From Alviniconcha marisindica (taxonomy: Eukaryota > Mollusca > Gastropoda > Provannidae): DNA of 64,000 nucleotides. The stretch covers positions 1 through 64,000 of the forward strand of contig JABMCL010001389.1 of the NCBI GenBank assembly GCA_018857735.1, written 5' to 3'. Shown one piece after another: positions 13,128-45,900 of the stretch (the stretch's first letter is position 1; each line of letters begins with the position of its first letter). Position numbers and translations under genes: made by a program. The notes beneath the pieces are model-generated. The model ran no database searches. It saw nothing but the letters and a program-made list of their open reading frames with translations, and was not told the DNA's origin.

Positions 13128-13196
13128 GTAAGTAATTTGGTACCCGGGTTTTACGCCCAGTCAACCAGTACGGTTATATCAGGGCCGGCGTCAGAG
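13128..13196 (-). mobile_element. Ultra-short retroposon copy M1
   Basis: Contains TTTTACGCCCAGTCAACC and GGTTATATCAGGG. Flanked by TTGAAGATGGG at 13117-13127 and 13197-13207, an 11-bp target-site duplication. Confidence 0.72.
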
Positions 13197-13589
13197 TTGA
13201 AGATGGGAACTACCCACGCTTTCGCGGGCTTCGGGCGATCAGATGGTGCTGACATGCCTAGTATTTAGGGATCGTTGAAAGATCGACTGTGCTAGCCGTC
13301 CGAGTCGGAGAGTCTGAAGAAGCTTGAGGACACATTTTCACTGATTCAGTCATTTTTATTGTCAATGTTGGGTATGGACTCTCAACTTTGTAGGGCAGGC
13401 CGCAGAGCCATATCGCGCCGCCGTTTAGTAGTGTCAGTGCAGAACCGCTGAAGCCGGACAAGCTCCGGAAGATGCTGGACAGGTCCCCAGGCTGGGTTTC
13501 CGCTGCTCTGGAGGCAGCAGGATGGGCATATTGCGTGTAGCGGCTGAACCCATCGCGCTGGACGTTGCCCTGAGGATCGTACGGCGTCG

Positions 13590-13975
13590 GTGGTACTGGT
13601 AGCTGGCCGGGGTTGTCCTGAGGGTAGTACGGCGGGTGATGCTAGTGGCTGGCCGGGGTTGTCCTGAGGGTGGTGCTGGTGGCTGGCCAGAGTTGTCCTG
13701 AGGGTGGTGCTAGTGGCTGGCCGGGGTTGTCCTGAGGGTGGTGCTGGTGGCTGGCCGGGGTTGTCCTGAGGGTGGTGCTGGTGGCTGGCCGGGGTTGTCC
13801 TGAGGGTGGTGCTGGTGGCTGGCCGGGGTTGTCCTGAGGGTGGTGCGGCAGGTGATGCTGATAGATGGTCGGGGTTGTCTTGAGGGTAGTACGGCGGGCG
13901 ATGCTGGTAGCGTAGCCGGCCGGGGTTGTCTTGAGGTGGTACAGTGGGTGGCGCTGGTGGCTGGCCGGGGCACAC
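13590..13975. repeat. 34-bp minisatellite
   Basis: Core GGCTGGCCGGGGTTGTCCTG plus AGGGTGGTGCTGGT. Central copies are exact at 34 bp. As 34 is not a multiple of 3 and the unit lacks stops, all three minus frames stay open; this is not a protein gene. Confidence 0.85.
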
Positions 13976-13977
13976 TC

Positions 13978-14103
13978 GGAACATCGCTTTCCGGTACCTT
14001 CCTCCAAACTCTGCCAGATTTAGTTACGCCACTGAAAGGGCACTCTTTATCTCCGCGCAGCTGTCCAGCGACGCGGTCAGCGCCCTCCGAAAGGTTCCGG
14101 TAC
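13978..14103 (-). repeat. Dispersed repeat H, copy 1 (empty SINE target)
   Basis: Reverse complement matches 15553-15655 plus 16064-16080 (GGAGGGCGCTG, GATAAAGAGTGCCC, AGTTTGGAGGAAGG, CCGGAAAGCGATG) without the SINE sequence that interrupts the other copy. Confidence 0.7.
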
Positions 14104-14400
14104 TAATATGACTGTAGAAGCAACCTAGCACCAAAGCACGCACGTAAACATGAGACGCATCCACCCCGGGTAAAGAAAAGAGCTCCGTCTCGATTCAAAC
14201 GATTGTGGTTTTATTTGTGCTGGTGTAAACTTTGTTGGCGGCTATAAATGACACGCCTTGTTTTATTTGAGTTGTTTGTAACAAACTTACTACTGTTTGA
14301 GCACCAACAAAAAACTGCTCGTTAGCTGACAGTTTTCTGGACCCTATGGCGTAACTAAATACGGCAGTGGTTGAAGGATGTCGTAAACCAGTGCTTGGAG

Positions 14401-14575
14401 TTTGTGGCCGGGGTTGTTTTGAAGGTGGTACGGCGTCGGTGGTGCTGGCGGCTGGCCGGGGTTTCTTGAAGGTGGTGCGCCGGCGTCAATGTGCTGGTGA
14501 CTGGCCGGGGTTGTCTTGAAGGTGGTACGCCGGCGTCAATGTGCTGGTGACTGGCCGGGGTTGTCTTGAGCCACT
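14401..14575. repeat. Second minisatellite with GGCCGGGGTTGTCTTGA core
   Basis: Three to four longer units sharing the core of the 13590-13975 array plus ACGCCGGCGTCAATGTGCTG. Confidence 0.75.
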
Positions 14576-15292
14576 GAGGGTGGGACAGCGTCGGTGGGAT
14601 GGTGCTGGCCTTCTTCAATCGGGTTGTCAGCTGCGGCGTTGGCCACGGTCACTGAAGCGGTCTGCGGGGATTGTGCTGCAGTCGTGGAGCGGAATGAACT
14701 CCAGTCGGGTCAGAAACCGATTGACAACTAGCCTTGGCCAGCGATTTCTCCTGATCTGTCACCAGGTAACTGAACATAAAATAGATGTATCTGGGACGAA
14801 TTCAAAGGACAGTGTCGACCACAGCTACGATCGACTGTATCCGTCGCAGAGTCGGTGTACATGATCTTCGTCAAGCAATGGTCAGTTGAGGAGTGGCGTT
14901 CTGCCGTCCACAGGAGTCACGGAGGCACCTTATCCGATCCACGATTGAGGCGCAGATGTCAAGCTGCCGTGATCGACGCACATGGTGGCCACACACGATA
15001 CAGAACATGTTCATTTTCAAAATTGCTCCACGCTGACAGAAGCGGCCGGAAAACCGCAACCATCCATGACTGACTCGACAATGACATTACGGCGCGAACA
15101 ATTGAATGTGAAAATCCGCTGTCAGTCTTCTGTTCAATTTCGTCACATACGGTGAAGAGGGGGGAAAAAGAGAGTATCTAAATGGTAGATTGAAAATTGT
15201 ACCTAATAAGTTACTTTTTTGTGTGTTGAGTATACATGTATCGTTAAAGAGGCCGTGACTATGTAAGGCCGCCACAGCCATGGCCAGCCGCC

Positions 15293-15450
15293 CGTCCCTA
15301 ATAAGCCATACGGTTTCTGTGGACGTTAAGCACCATGTTTACTTATGGCCAGCCGACATAGTTCAGGAGCTGTGTGAGAGTCGAGGTGGCCGTCCTGGGC
15401 TGTCCGTCCTAAAGAGCCTTTTGGTTTCCGTGGACGTAAAGCTATATTGA
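15293..15450 (+). mobile_element. SINE S1 3'-tail fragments
   Basis: CCCTAATAAGCC and GTGGACGTTAAGCACCATGT at 15293-15344; a more diverged tail at 15404-15450. Confidence 0.65.
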
Positions 15451-15552
15451 ACCATGCTTCGGCATTGGTCTCAACTTGTCCCTAATAATGATGTCAACCG
15501 ACATCCGAGAACATTAAGCAACACAACCGAACCGAACCAGTCTAACTCAAAC

Positions 15553-15655
15553 CGTTCGGAGGGCGCTGCCGACAGTGTCGGTGGACAGCTACGCGAAGAT
15601 AAAGAGTGCCCCTTCAGTGGCGTATATAACCAGTTCTGGCCGAGTTTGGAGGAAG
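15553..15655 (+). repeat. Dispersed repeat H, copy 2 (left part)
   Basis: Host sequence of the nested SINE insertions; continues at 16051 after the inserts. Inverted relative to 13978-14103. Confidence 0.65.
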
Positions 15656-15711
15656 GCCGTCCCTAATAAGCCGTACGGTTTCTGTGGACGTTAAGCACCA
15701 TGTTTACTTAC
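15656..15711 (+). mobile_element. 5'-truncated SINE S1 insertion
   Basis: Only the 3' tail is present. Flanked by AGTTTGGAGGAAG at 15643-15655 and 15712-15724. Confidence 0.7.
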
Positions 15712-15724
15712 AGTTTGGAGGAAG

Positions 15725-16050
15725 AATGTGAGCCGGTTTGGCCTAGCGGTAAGGCGTTCGGTTGGTAAGCGGAAGGACCTCGGTTCGATACCGCTTCGGC
15801 TCTCCTTTCTCTTCAAAAAGGTTGTGGTTTGTGGACATTGTCCTGTGACTGACTTTGTCCATCACTTCCTACTGAAACATTAAAATGGCTCTCATCGCTG
15901 CCCATCTGAATGCAGGAATCATTCTGGTGGTGACAGTGTAGCGATAGGTATATACTCCCTCTCCCCCACCTCCATACGCCCCCCCCCCCCTTCTCCCCGT
16001 CCCTAATAAGCCTTATGGTTTCTGTGGACGTTAAGCACCATGTTTACTTA
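15725..16050 (+). mobile_element. Full-length tRNA-derived SINE S1
   Basis: Head has box A TGGCCTAGCGG (15739-15749) and box B GGTTCGATACC (15782-15792); GAGCCG and CGGCTC can pair as an acceptor stem, with GGT in the anticodon position. Tail CGTTAAGCACCATGTTTACTTA is cut here at 20 bases or fewer in other copies. Flanked by 13-bp AGTTTGGAGGAAG at 15712-15724 and 16051-16063. Confidence 0.85.
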
Positions 16051-16273
16051 AGTTTGGAGGAAGGTGCCGGAAAGCGATGCTCGCAGTTTGTGTGCGACCG
16101 GGTTGTACGGTCAGTGCCGCCAATGGCATTAATTGCTGTCGGACTAAGCCACAGATTCTAAACTGAATGACGAGCAAAATCAAAGTGGTGTGTTTTTGTT
16201 TGCTTGTTTGTTTTGTACACAAATTTTGGATTAAATTTATGTTGTTGTTAACATTTTATAGGATTCAGTGCAC

Positions 16274-16274
<1 letters not shown>

Positions 16275-16319
<45 letters not shown>
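16275..16319. repeat. (CA)n microsatellite
   Basis: Pure CA run. Confidence 0.95.
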
Positions 16320-16321
<2 letters not shown>

Positions 16322-17029
16322 GAGCACTCTGAAGTGTTTTCTGCACCACCGATGAGTCTTTGCACAAGAATTACAGGCTAGAATCATGTTTTTTTCTTTT
16401 GTTTGTTTCGTTTGAATGCCGTTATAGTTTAGTGTTGCTTTTTTCCTGGGCCTCGAGTCATTGCAAAGCGGAGTCCCACTGCGTCAGCTCAAAACTGAGT
16501 CAACATAAACATTCAGGTTGGTGACCTAGCCAGCTAGCCGAATCGGTCGTCCCTGATAACCGGCAATGATAATTTCAATGAAGGAACACGATGAACGTTT
16601 GAACATGTAGGCGTGACTGACCAAGGTCATTTGTCCATATGGCTGATTAAGGTGATAGCTGGTGACCCGATAATGAGTTTGTGGCCGGATTTTTTGTCAT
16701 GCCCGCTTCTCTCTCTCTCTCTCTCTCTCATTTAACAAATAACAAATGCTTGATATATACATATAATTATGAGAAGAAGAAAACAATAAATGTGATGTCA
16801 AGCTCATGTTTTTTGTTGATTTATTTTTTAGCCCTTTTTGTCATTAAAAAAAAGCATAGATTTTTTGGTCCCCTCTGATTTGTTCATACTCCTTAGACCT
16901 TTCCATACTTCCTCAGCTATATACTCATATTTAGTGTTTCTTGAACCTTTTGTTCTTTTTTAAGGAGTATGCTTTTCCTCATCTTTTGGGGTATATGATT
17001 TTGGAATGAATCTGAAACAGAATGCGGAA

Positions 17030-17135
17030 TCAACAAACAAGGAAGTTAATTAGCACTTGAAATACACAACACAAGCACAACAACAAAGACCTGGATCGCC
17101 TACGGTAATCCTCACCTGGCATGCGTGTAAATACA
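17030..17135 (+). repeat. Dispersed repeat R3, copy 1
   Basis: Shares AACAAACAAGG, AGTTAATTAGC, CACAACAACAAAGACCTG and CACCTGGCATGCGTGTAAAT with 57487-57600 (inverted) and parts of 62526-63120. Confidence 0.7.
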
Positions 17136-17470
17136 ACATACATAAATGTACATTTTATCATTTTTATATATATGATTTTGGATAAAATAGCTCTAGAACA
17201 GTAGAAGTAATCTGACAGATTTTCTTCAACTATTATGAAGTACCAATTTTCTCTGGCTTCGATGTACTTGTTGAGCATTTTGGTACTTTTTCTTTGGCTG
17301 TTTTGTACTTCATCAACTTAAACTAAAAGAAAAGAAGTATATATCCTGTTTGGGTGAAAATCAGCTCTAGGTGTATTTTTTCTTCAGTTTTTCTGATCAT
17401 TTTTCATAAGAAAAACGTATCTTAATTTTGTTTGCTACTTCCTCATCACACAGACGCATGCATGCCACAT

Positions 17471-17523
<53 letters not shown>
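17471..17523. repeat. (CA)n microsatellite
   Basis: Pure CA run. Confidence 0.95.
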
Positions 17524-17531
<8 letters not shown>

Positions 17532-18416
17532 GGGTAAGAAATAGGTACTACATAGCTGGAAGCAGGTACTTCTGTTCTTCTTTGGCTTTTTGGTATATCT
17601 TTAGTTTTTCTCTAGTTTTTGTTTTGTTTTCCTGTTAAGAAGCTAGAAAGCCTACAAAATTATCTTTTAATTATTATTGTTTTTGTTTGTTGCATTAACG
17701 GCAAGACCTACCAAGTGTATAGTCCACAATTATTGCTTGGCATGCAGGCACCATGTTTTTCAGCTAAGTCAAAACCAAACGTCATCCAAGTGTCACTGAA
17801 GTAAAAAACAATGCCTATCATATTCACTGATGTGAATATATACATTTGGATGTATACAGATATATATACTTATCACAGAATATGATTTATTACTTTGTTG
17901 TATTTGATGTCAGTGAATGAATAAAAGCAGAAGAGAAAACAAAACAAAAAAGCATGCCTCTTATCCAGTTTGCTCAGCATGGCAGTCAGCAGATCAGTGT
18001 CCTAGTAATTTTTACCAAAATGTAATCATCTCAATCATTGCAACACAGCCCATGTCAAAACCGTTCCTGTCATTCATTACATTTTGTGATGCAGCAGTCT
18101 ATCCAAGACAAAACCATATCCATTGTTTGTTGCTTGCCTAAATGTTTAATTTGTTACTGTGTCATCCTGTTTGTATGTGTGTGTGTGGTGGGGGGGGGGG
18201 GGAGAGAGAGCCAGAGAGAGAGAGCATCAGGTTCACTACTTGTATGATGCAAAAATCAATATTTAAGCTCAGCACCCCCACCCCTCCCCATACACACACA
18301 TATACATATATATACAAGATGCAAACCATGTGCAAAAGTGTATAACTTGTTCTCTTTTATTACTTCTTGTGCAATGACCTATCCTATTTAATCAATTTAA
18401 GCATCCCCACAAAAAA

Positions 18417-18476
18417 ACAAGTAAGTAAGTAAGTTGGTGTTTTACGCCCAGTCAACCAGTGCGGTTATATCAGGGT
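18417..18476 (-). mobile_element. Ultra-short retroposon copy M2
   Basis: AAGTAAGTAAGTTGGTGTTT, ACGCCCAGTCAACCAG, GGTTATATCAGGG. The flanks are A-rich (ACAAAAA on both sides), so the duplication is not decisive. Confidence 0.65.
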
Positions 18477-19022
18477 GAACAAAAACAAAACAAGCAAACT
18501 CACCACTCTAGTAAAATGATAAGCATTCCTATTCATATGATACATGACAAACAGAGAGCAAATAAACAGTTATAAGAGATCAATAAATTATTGTGTGCAT
18601 ATATGCATGTAAATAAAACACATGCACCTAATACTGAAACACTTGTTTCCCTTAATAAATAACCTGGCAACAAATTAACAATTACAGAATGAAAGCACAC
18701 AACTCACTTCATTTAATACATTTTACAGTCTTTAAGTCAAAAGTAAGAAAACGAAATATTGTTAGCACAAAATTGATGACAGAGAAATTCACATCATATC
18801 ATTAGACTTTTTTCTCTCCCCCTTTTCTCTCATTTTTAATTCCTTAATTTCTTAAATTTTTTTTCAAATGATTGCATGCACAGCAAAAGATTATGAAGTC
18901 ATTCATTTATGAAAAAATCAGTTTACAGCAACAAGAGGAGCACTGCATTCAAAATGGAAGAAAACAAACAGAAGAAACACCCCTGTCTTTAGTTCTTGAA
19001 ACTATTTTCTCTGGACAAAACA

Positions 19023-19072
19023 GTACTTGGTGTTTTATGCCCAGTCAACCATTACTGTTATATCAGGGCAAG
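19023..19072 (-). mobile_element. Ultra-short retroposon copy M3 (50 bp)
   Basis: Flanked by CTGGACAAAACA at 19011-19022 and 19073-19084, an exact 12-bp duplication. Confidence 0.75.
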
Positions 19073-19330
19073 CTGGACAAAACAACCTGGTATAAATGGG
19101 TACAACTATATAGAGGCTACAATAATGGAAAACTGCAAGACTGTAAATAGTGTCGAGGCAAAAGTTAAGGTGTTTTGTACAAGAGTCAAGAACTGTGAAA
19201 ATTATCTGTCGCATAATGAAGAAAGATTTAAAAAAATAAAAAATGACACAATGTATTTGACCTTAGTCCAAGTATTTCCACAATCATTTTGAATTGGACT
19301 GGATTATGACTGAGGATATCAACTTTCAGT

Positions 19331-19612
19331 TTGATGCTACTGTGACCTTGAATTAAGGTCAAAGTAAATGAAAGTGCTGCACAAAGGTATATTTGATGCC
19401 ACTGTGACTTTGAATTAAGGTTGAAGTAAATGAAAGTGTTGCACAAAGGTATATTTGATGCCACTGTGACCTTGGAGTGATTTTGTGGCCTGAAACTGCC
19501 TTTACAGGCCCTTTAAGGTCAAAGTAAGCGAAAGTGCTGCACATAGGTCTGTTTGATGCCACTGTGACCTTGAATTAAGGCTAAGGCCAAGGCCAATGAA
19601 AGTGTTGCATAA
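19331..19612. repeat. 62-bp minisatellite, four copies
   Basis: Units start TTTGATGCCACTGTGACCTT and contain AAGTGCTGCACAAAGG; the third copy carries an insertion. Confidence 0.8.
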
Positions 19613-20023
19613 ATGTTACCAGTTACAAAGTTTGATATTCAACACAGTCATAGTGTTCAAGAAAATCACACTTGTGGGTTTCTGCCACAGCTGGCCATAT
19701 ATATATATAGCCCAGCACTGACCATTACATATAGACACAGGCTTTTCTCCCCAGGTGAAGCAGCAATGTATGGCACAGTTTTGACAATAAATATTAAAAG
19801 AAAGATTATCACAAACCCTCCACACACACACAGTGAACATCACAGCCAGTGCTTCACTGTTGTAAAGGATGATCACAGAACAGATCTTCTAATTACTGAA
19901 AGCATCAAAACACACAAGAGGTTAAAAAATCTGCTTATTTTGAATAGATAAGGCAAAACATGAGCAAGCTTTTAGCAAAAATTACTTTTTCAAGCATCAA
20001 ATGGATAATAAAAATCTGAGTGT

Positions 20024-20115
20024 GATAGTGTGTGTGTGTGTGTGCGTGCGTACGTGCCTGCGGGTGTGCGTACGTGCCTGCGGGTGTGCGTGCATGTATG
20101 TGTGTGTGTACATGT

Positions 20116-20155
<40 letters not shown>

Positions 20156-20190
20156 ATGCAAGTGTGTGTGTGTGTGTGCGCGCATGTGTG
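20024..20190. repeat. Compound (GT)n tract
   Basis: GT runs with GCGTACGTGCCTGCGG repeated twice. Confidence 0.9.
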
Positions 20191-20622
20191 CTCATAACTT
20201 AATCACACACCATGCAATCCTGTAGCAGCTGGGGACCACATTCATCAAGGTGCTGCTGCATGGTCTCCGCATCAACATTGTTTTGGTCTGATTTGTGTAG
20301 CTGCTTATGGTGTGACGACCAGTGTTACAATCTAATACCAAACTACAAGGTCTGTTTCGCAACAATGCACCTGAGCAGTGGCAGCAACTAATCTTCAGAA
20401 TGCAAATCACAACACAGGAAATTAAAGTCTTCTCAAAAGACGTTTCATTTAAAATGAAAATTTAAAATGTCACAAATTTGCTTTAAAATGCTCCGTTCAT
20501 TGATTTTATATTAGATTTAGAAAATAAGTTCATTTCCCAGTGTACTGAAGAACCTGACACATATGTGTGTGTGTGTGTGTGGCTCCTACCTTATGTGGAA
20601 GATGGGAGCTATAGAAATGACC

Positions 20623-20628
20623 TTTATT
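20623..20628 (-). terminator. Polyadenylation signal candidate for RLR-A
   Basis: Minus-strand AATAAA 79 nt beyond the RLR-A stop codon, followed by a short TG/CA run. This would give a 3' UTR of about 100 nt. Only the hexamer and its position support it. Confidence 0.45.
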
Positions 20629-20706
20629 ATGAGACTGTTCATGTCTTTCAAGAAAGGAGAGCAGCCAAGAACTGCATCACTGGTTCCAATCCCTTCTGCT
20701 CAGGAG

Positions 20707-41364
<20,658 letters not shown>

Positions 41365-41584
41365 GATATCAGAGTCATCCAGTAGAAACAGCTCTCACTG
41401 ACGCTTGTGACAGGTCCTGCACACATCATTTCTGCAGCTGGTACATTTTCTTGTTTAATTGATACTGCAGTGTTGCACAAATAACTGTATTTTTCCACCA
41501 TCATAAGCAATATTCAGTTATTAAAGACATGATTCCTTTTAAACACCATTGTGTATTAACTTTAAGTCATGTTTTTGCTGCAGT

Positions 41585-42450
41585 GGAAAGCTGGAAAAGG
41601 GATTTAAACAAAAGTACTGTGTTCCTGTGGGATGGATTTAAACATAAGTACTGTGTTCCTGTGGGATGGATTTAAACATAAGTACTGTGTTCATGTGGGA
41701 TGGATTTAAACATAAGCACTGGTTCATGTGGATGGATTTAAACACCATAGTACGTTAACTGTGGATGTTTTAAACATAAGTACGTGTCATGATAGGGTGG
41801 ATTTAAACATAAGTACTGTGTTCATGTGGGATGGATTTAAACATAAGTACTGTGTTCCTGTGGGATGGATTTAAACATAAGTACTGTGTTCCTGTGGGAT
41901 GGATTTAAACATAAGTACTGTGTTCATGTGGGATGGATTTAAACATAAGTACTGTGTTCCTGTGGGATGGATTTAAACATAAGTACTGTGTTCCTGTGGG
42001 ATGGATTTAAACATAAGTACTGTGTTCATGTGGGATGGATTTAAACATAAGTACTGTGTTCCTGTGGGATGGATTTAAACATAAGTACTGTGTTCCTGTG
42101 GGATGGATTTAAACATAAGTACTGTGTTCCTGTGGGATGGATTTAAACATAAGTACTGTGTTCCTGTGGGATGGATTTAAACATAAGTACTGTGTTCCTG
42201 TGGGATGGATTTAAACATAAGTACTGTGTTCATGTGGGATGGATTTAAACATAAGTACTGTGTTCATGTGGGATGGATTTAAACAAAAGTACTGTGTTCC
42301 TGTGGGATGGATTTAAACATAAGTACTGTGTTCATGTGGGATGGATTTAAACAAAAGTACTGTGTTCCTGTGGGATGGATTTAAACATAAGTACTGTGTT
42401 CATGTGGGATGGATTTAAACATAAGTAAGTACTGTGTTCATGTGGGATGA
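41585..42450. repeat. 34-bp minisatellite upstream of RLR-A, about 24 copies
   Basis: Unit GATGGATTTAAACATAAGTA CTGTGTTC(C/A)TGTGG, exactly 34 bp in most copies. Lies 220 bp upstream of the RLR-A start codon, in the leader intron or promoter-proximal DNA. Confidence 0.9.
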
Positions 42451-44013
42451 GAAATTATGCAAAGTTCTACAATTCTACATCAAGAACTCTAACTTCTAAG
42501 TTACTTACATCTATAGGCTGAATTTGTGCCATACACATTTATTATCTCGAGTCCTTTACACAATCTTGTCTTTGCACCTACAGTCACCTGACAGTGTTAA
42601 CCAAAGAAAGAAAAACAACAAAACAAAACAAAAACAAACAAAAACAAAACCCCATTGCTAGTGTCAGAGCATTTTCCAACGCTGCACCTAAATAGTGAAG
42701 CAGTCTGCCCATTCCTCTGAGACAGCATATGGTTGTTAAAGGAAGCTTTTGACAAAAACCAGAAGACCTACCTGTTCTCAGCAAATTGTACTGATGACAT
42801 ATCAACTGTGTGCTTTTTTCCTTCTTCTTCACCACCCCCCCCCCCCCCCTCTCCACAAAACAACAACAACAACATTATGAGCATACTGTTGCAGCATTCA
42901 TGAACACATCCACACTCTACATATTATCAACATCTTGTAAACAGTAGGTGTCAGTGCAGCTTAGTATTCTGTGCTGGCATGCATATATATCATATTATGA
43001 ACAATTTGTGAATCATAAAATTGCATCAATTGATAATGATACCAATTATTTGGTGTAGACTGAAGCATGCTGAATGTAGCAATCACTGAGTTAAAAATAA
43101 AACCCAACAGAGAGAATAGATTGGGGTAAAACCCAACAGACCACACCTTTTCTCACGGACTTCTATTTTTTCTAGAGCGCCGCATTATGTCAACAAAAGT
43201 TCATTCCATAGAAATAAAAACAACTGGTGAGAAAAATGAGTGCAATCCACACGCAAATTTAAGCGCGCGGAAAAGAGTGCACAACGTGGTAATAATCAGT
43301 TAGTGAAACACGAGTTAGTTATGGTGTCCAAAAATGTCACTGAATAAAATATACGATTCGATACATTATATACAATCAGCAGCATGTACAATCACAACAT
43401 ATCAAAATCAGCGGCATGTTCAATCACAAAACATTTACAGCGGATCGTGTTTGTTTAACCTGCTCCAAGCACACGAAGTTTAGCCAGTCAGTGATGGAGA
43501 TCGAATTCTTTACTTGTGGCTGACAGTGACATGTATATATTTGCAAAATTTTGAATTGAATTGCAGATGGTAATAACTGAGTGACTATAATTATATATTA
43601 ATATAGTGTGCATTTATGCTGGCTGAGCATCGCCCTAAGTGTCAATCCCCACCGCCTTCACTAGATGAACCAACTCGAACACAGGCATCTTGATCTTGAT
43701 GGTTACGTCGACTTGGCTATATCCTGGCATAACTGTCGACGGAAAAATACTGCCAATGCATATATATATATATTATACCTAGTCCTTGCAACCCTTGGTA
43801 CAGCAGAACTTAGCGTATCGGTGAACAAGGACAATATGTTGCGAAGACTCCCACTTACTAACACACTCACAGTCACAGATACCTGAATGTGATCGAACTT
43901 CGGCTAACACTGACTCCACAAGTCGAGAGACACGTCTGCCAACGATGTGGCTTTCTGATCAGCAGTGTAACTGACCGCGCATATATATATATATATATGC
44001 ATTCCTAGAATAA

Positions 44014-44027
44014 GGGGAAAATTCCCC
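44014..44027. promoter_or_regulatory. Palindromic kB-like motif
   Basis: GGGGAAAATTCCCC, a perfect 14-bp palindrome of two Rel half-sites. The spacing is longer than the 10-bp consensus. Confidence 0.4.
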
Positions 44028-44192
44028 GATTTCTGCTTTTATTTTCATCTCGATCGTGACGGGACGGTGTGATTCAAAAAACTAGCCTGTGACGTAAGCT
44101 ACAGGAAAAAACCACACTACTTCTCCTTTTGCTTTCGGGTTTTCGTGATGATCCTTATTTTGGTTTCGTAAAAACTAGTACTTGGTACATGT

Positions 44193-44204
44193 ACTTTCGC
44201 TTTT
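44193..44204 (-). promoter_or_regulatory. IRF/ISRE-like motif
   Basis: Minus strand AAAAGCGAAAGT, one mismatch from GAAANNGAAANT, 166 bp from the kB-like motif. Confidence 0.3.
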
Positions 44205-45085
44205 AGTTTTAGAACCCTCGATCGGTATTATAACTGAAAAGCATTGTCTGGATGACAGGCAAACGCCAAGTATCGGTTTACGACATCCCTCCTTCGGAGG
44301 AAGGTTGTCGGAAGGCGAGGCTTAGAGTGTGGGTGACTGTTGTTTGTTAGTGTCCGGTCAGTCCGAGTCGTCATGACTGCATGGGTAGGCCAGCCGCGTT
44401 CGTGTGCCGCGTGTCAGCTGATGGTATGCCGCGCGCGCACGTGTGTGTGTGTGTGTGTGTGTGATTTATTTTTATTTTTATCTAAGCGGCATAATTCTGA
44501 AGAAAAACAAACAAACTGACAAACAAACAAACAAACAAACAAAAAAACGAAAAACGACACAGAACTTGCAAACACTATAACAAACTGAGACGGCTTAAGA
44601 CTGAGAACCTGCTGTGCCGCACTATGTTTTTTGTTGTTGATTTATCAGTCATGGTCACTGAGTCACTACAACTGACACTGATCTGAAATTGAACCGAAGA
44701 ATAATCCAGTTGCATGTTTTTTTGAGTCAAGTTAAGTCCCTGTCAGTCGGGGAATTTACCGTCTGTAGAAAATTCACCATGTTTCGCTGCCGCCGATAGA
44801 TTAGCTGAGTCGCCGTCTCAGTTTCATCAGTGATCGTCATCATGACCAAAATTCAGTTGAGCCGTCAGCTTAAGTGCCGGAGTGGGGAGTAGGCCTACGC
44901 GACACCCAACCTGGACTAAGCCGCAGCGTGCGCCGTGACTCATGACTGAGTGGAATGTCTACAGCAATAACAGATTATTTACGGCGCCACATCTCGTAAG
45001 TAGTGTCCGGAGCGCTTACACTGAAAACCTAAGGATACGTTACGCTCATTCAAGAAATTCAGTTTTGCTACACACACTGACACTG

Positions 45086-45900
<815 letters not shown>

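Larger units (their letters stand above)
10130..16090. other. CpG-rich tract between GPAM and RLR-A
   Basis: CG dinucleotides, scarce in the flanking AT-rich DNA, become frequent (for example CCGCCGCCGCTCAGC near 11220). No coding exon recognised. It is the likely unmethylated promoter region of GPAM, later invaded by SINEs and minisatellites. Confidence 0.5.
16090..20600. other. Intergenic DNA downstream of RLR-A
   Basis: AT-rich, no coding exon recognised. Holds copies of dispersed families R3 and M, a 62-bp minisatellite and CA/TG tracts. Confidence 0.5.
43140..45020 (-). promoter_or_regulatory. CpG-rich tract, likely RLR-A promoter region
   Basis: CG dinucleotides and unique sequence rise sharply between AT-rich flanks, 1.8-3.6 kb upstream of the RLR-A start codon on the minus strand. 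No coding exon seen; a leader exon here is inference. Confidence 0.45.

Noticed and set aside
13382..14007. Minus-strand 200-aa and 121-aa proline/histidine-rich frames
   Set aside because: A 34-bp minisatellite open in all frames; no splice or start context and no recognisable domain.
15731..15802. tRNA gene (box A and B, cloverleaf-like)
   Set aside because: It is the head of a repeated SINE with a 250-bp body, shared tail and target duplications, not a stand-alone tRNA gene.
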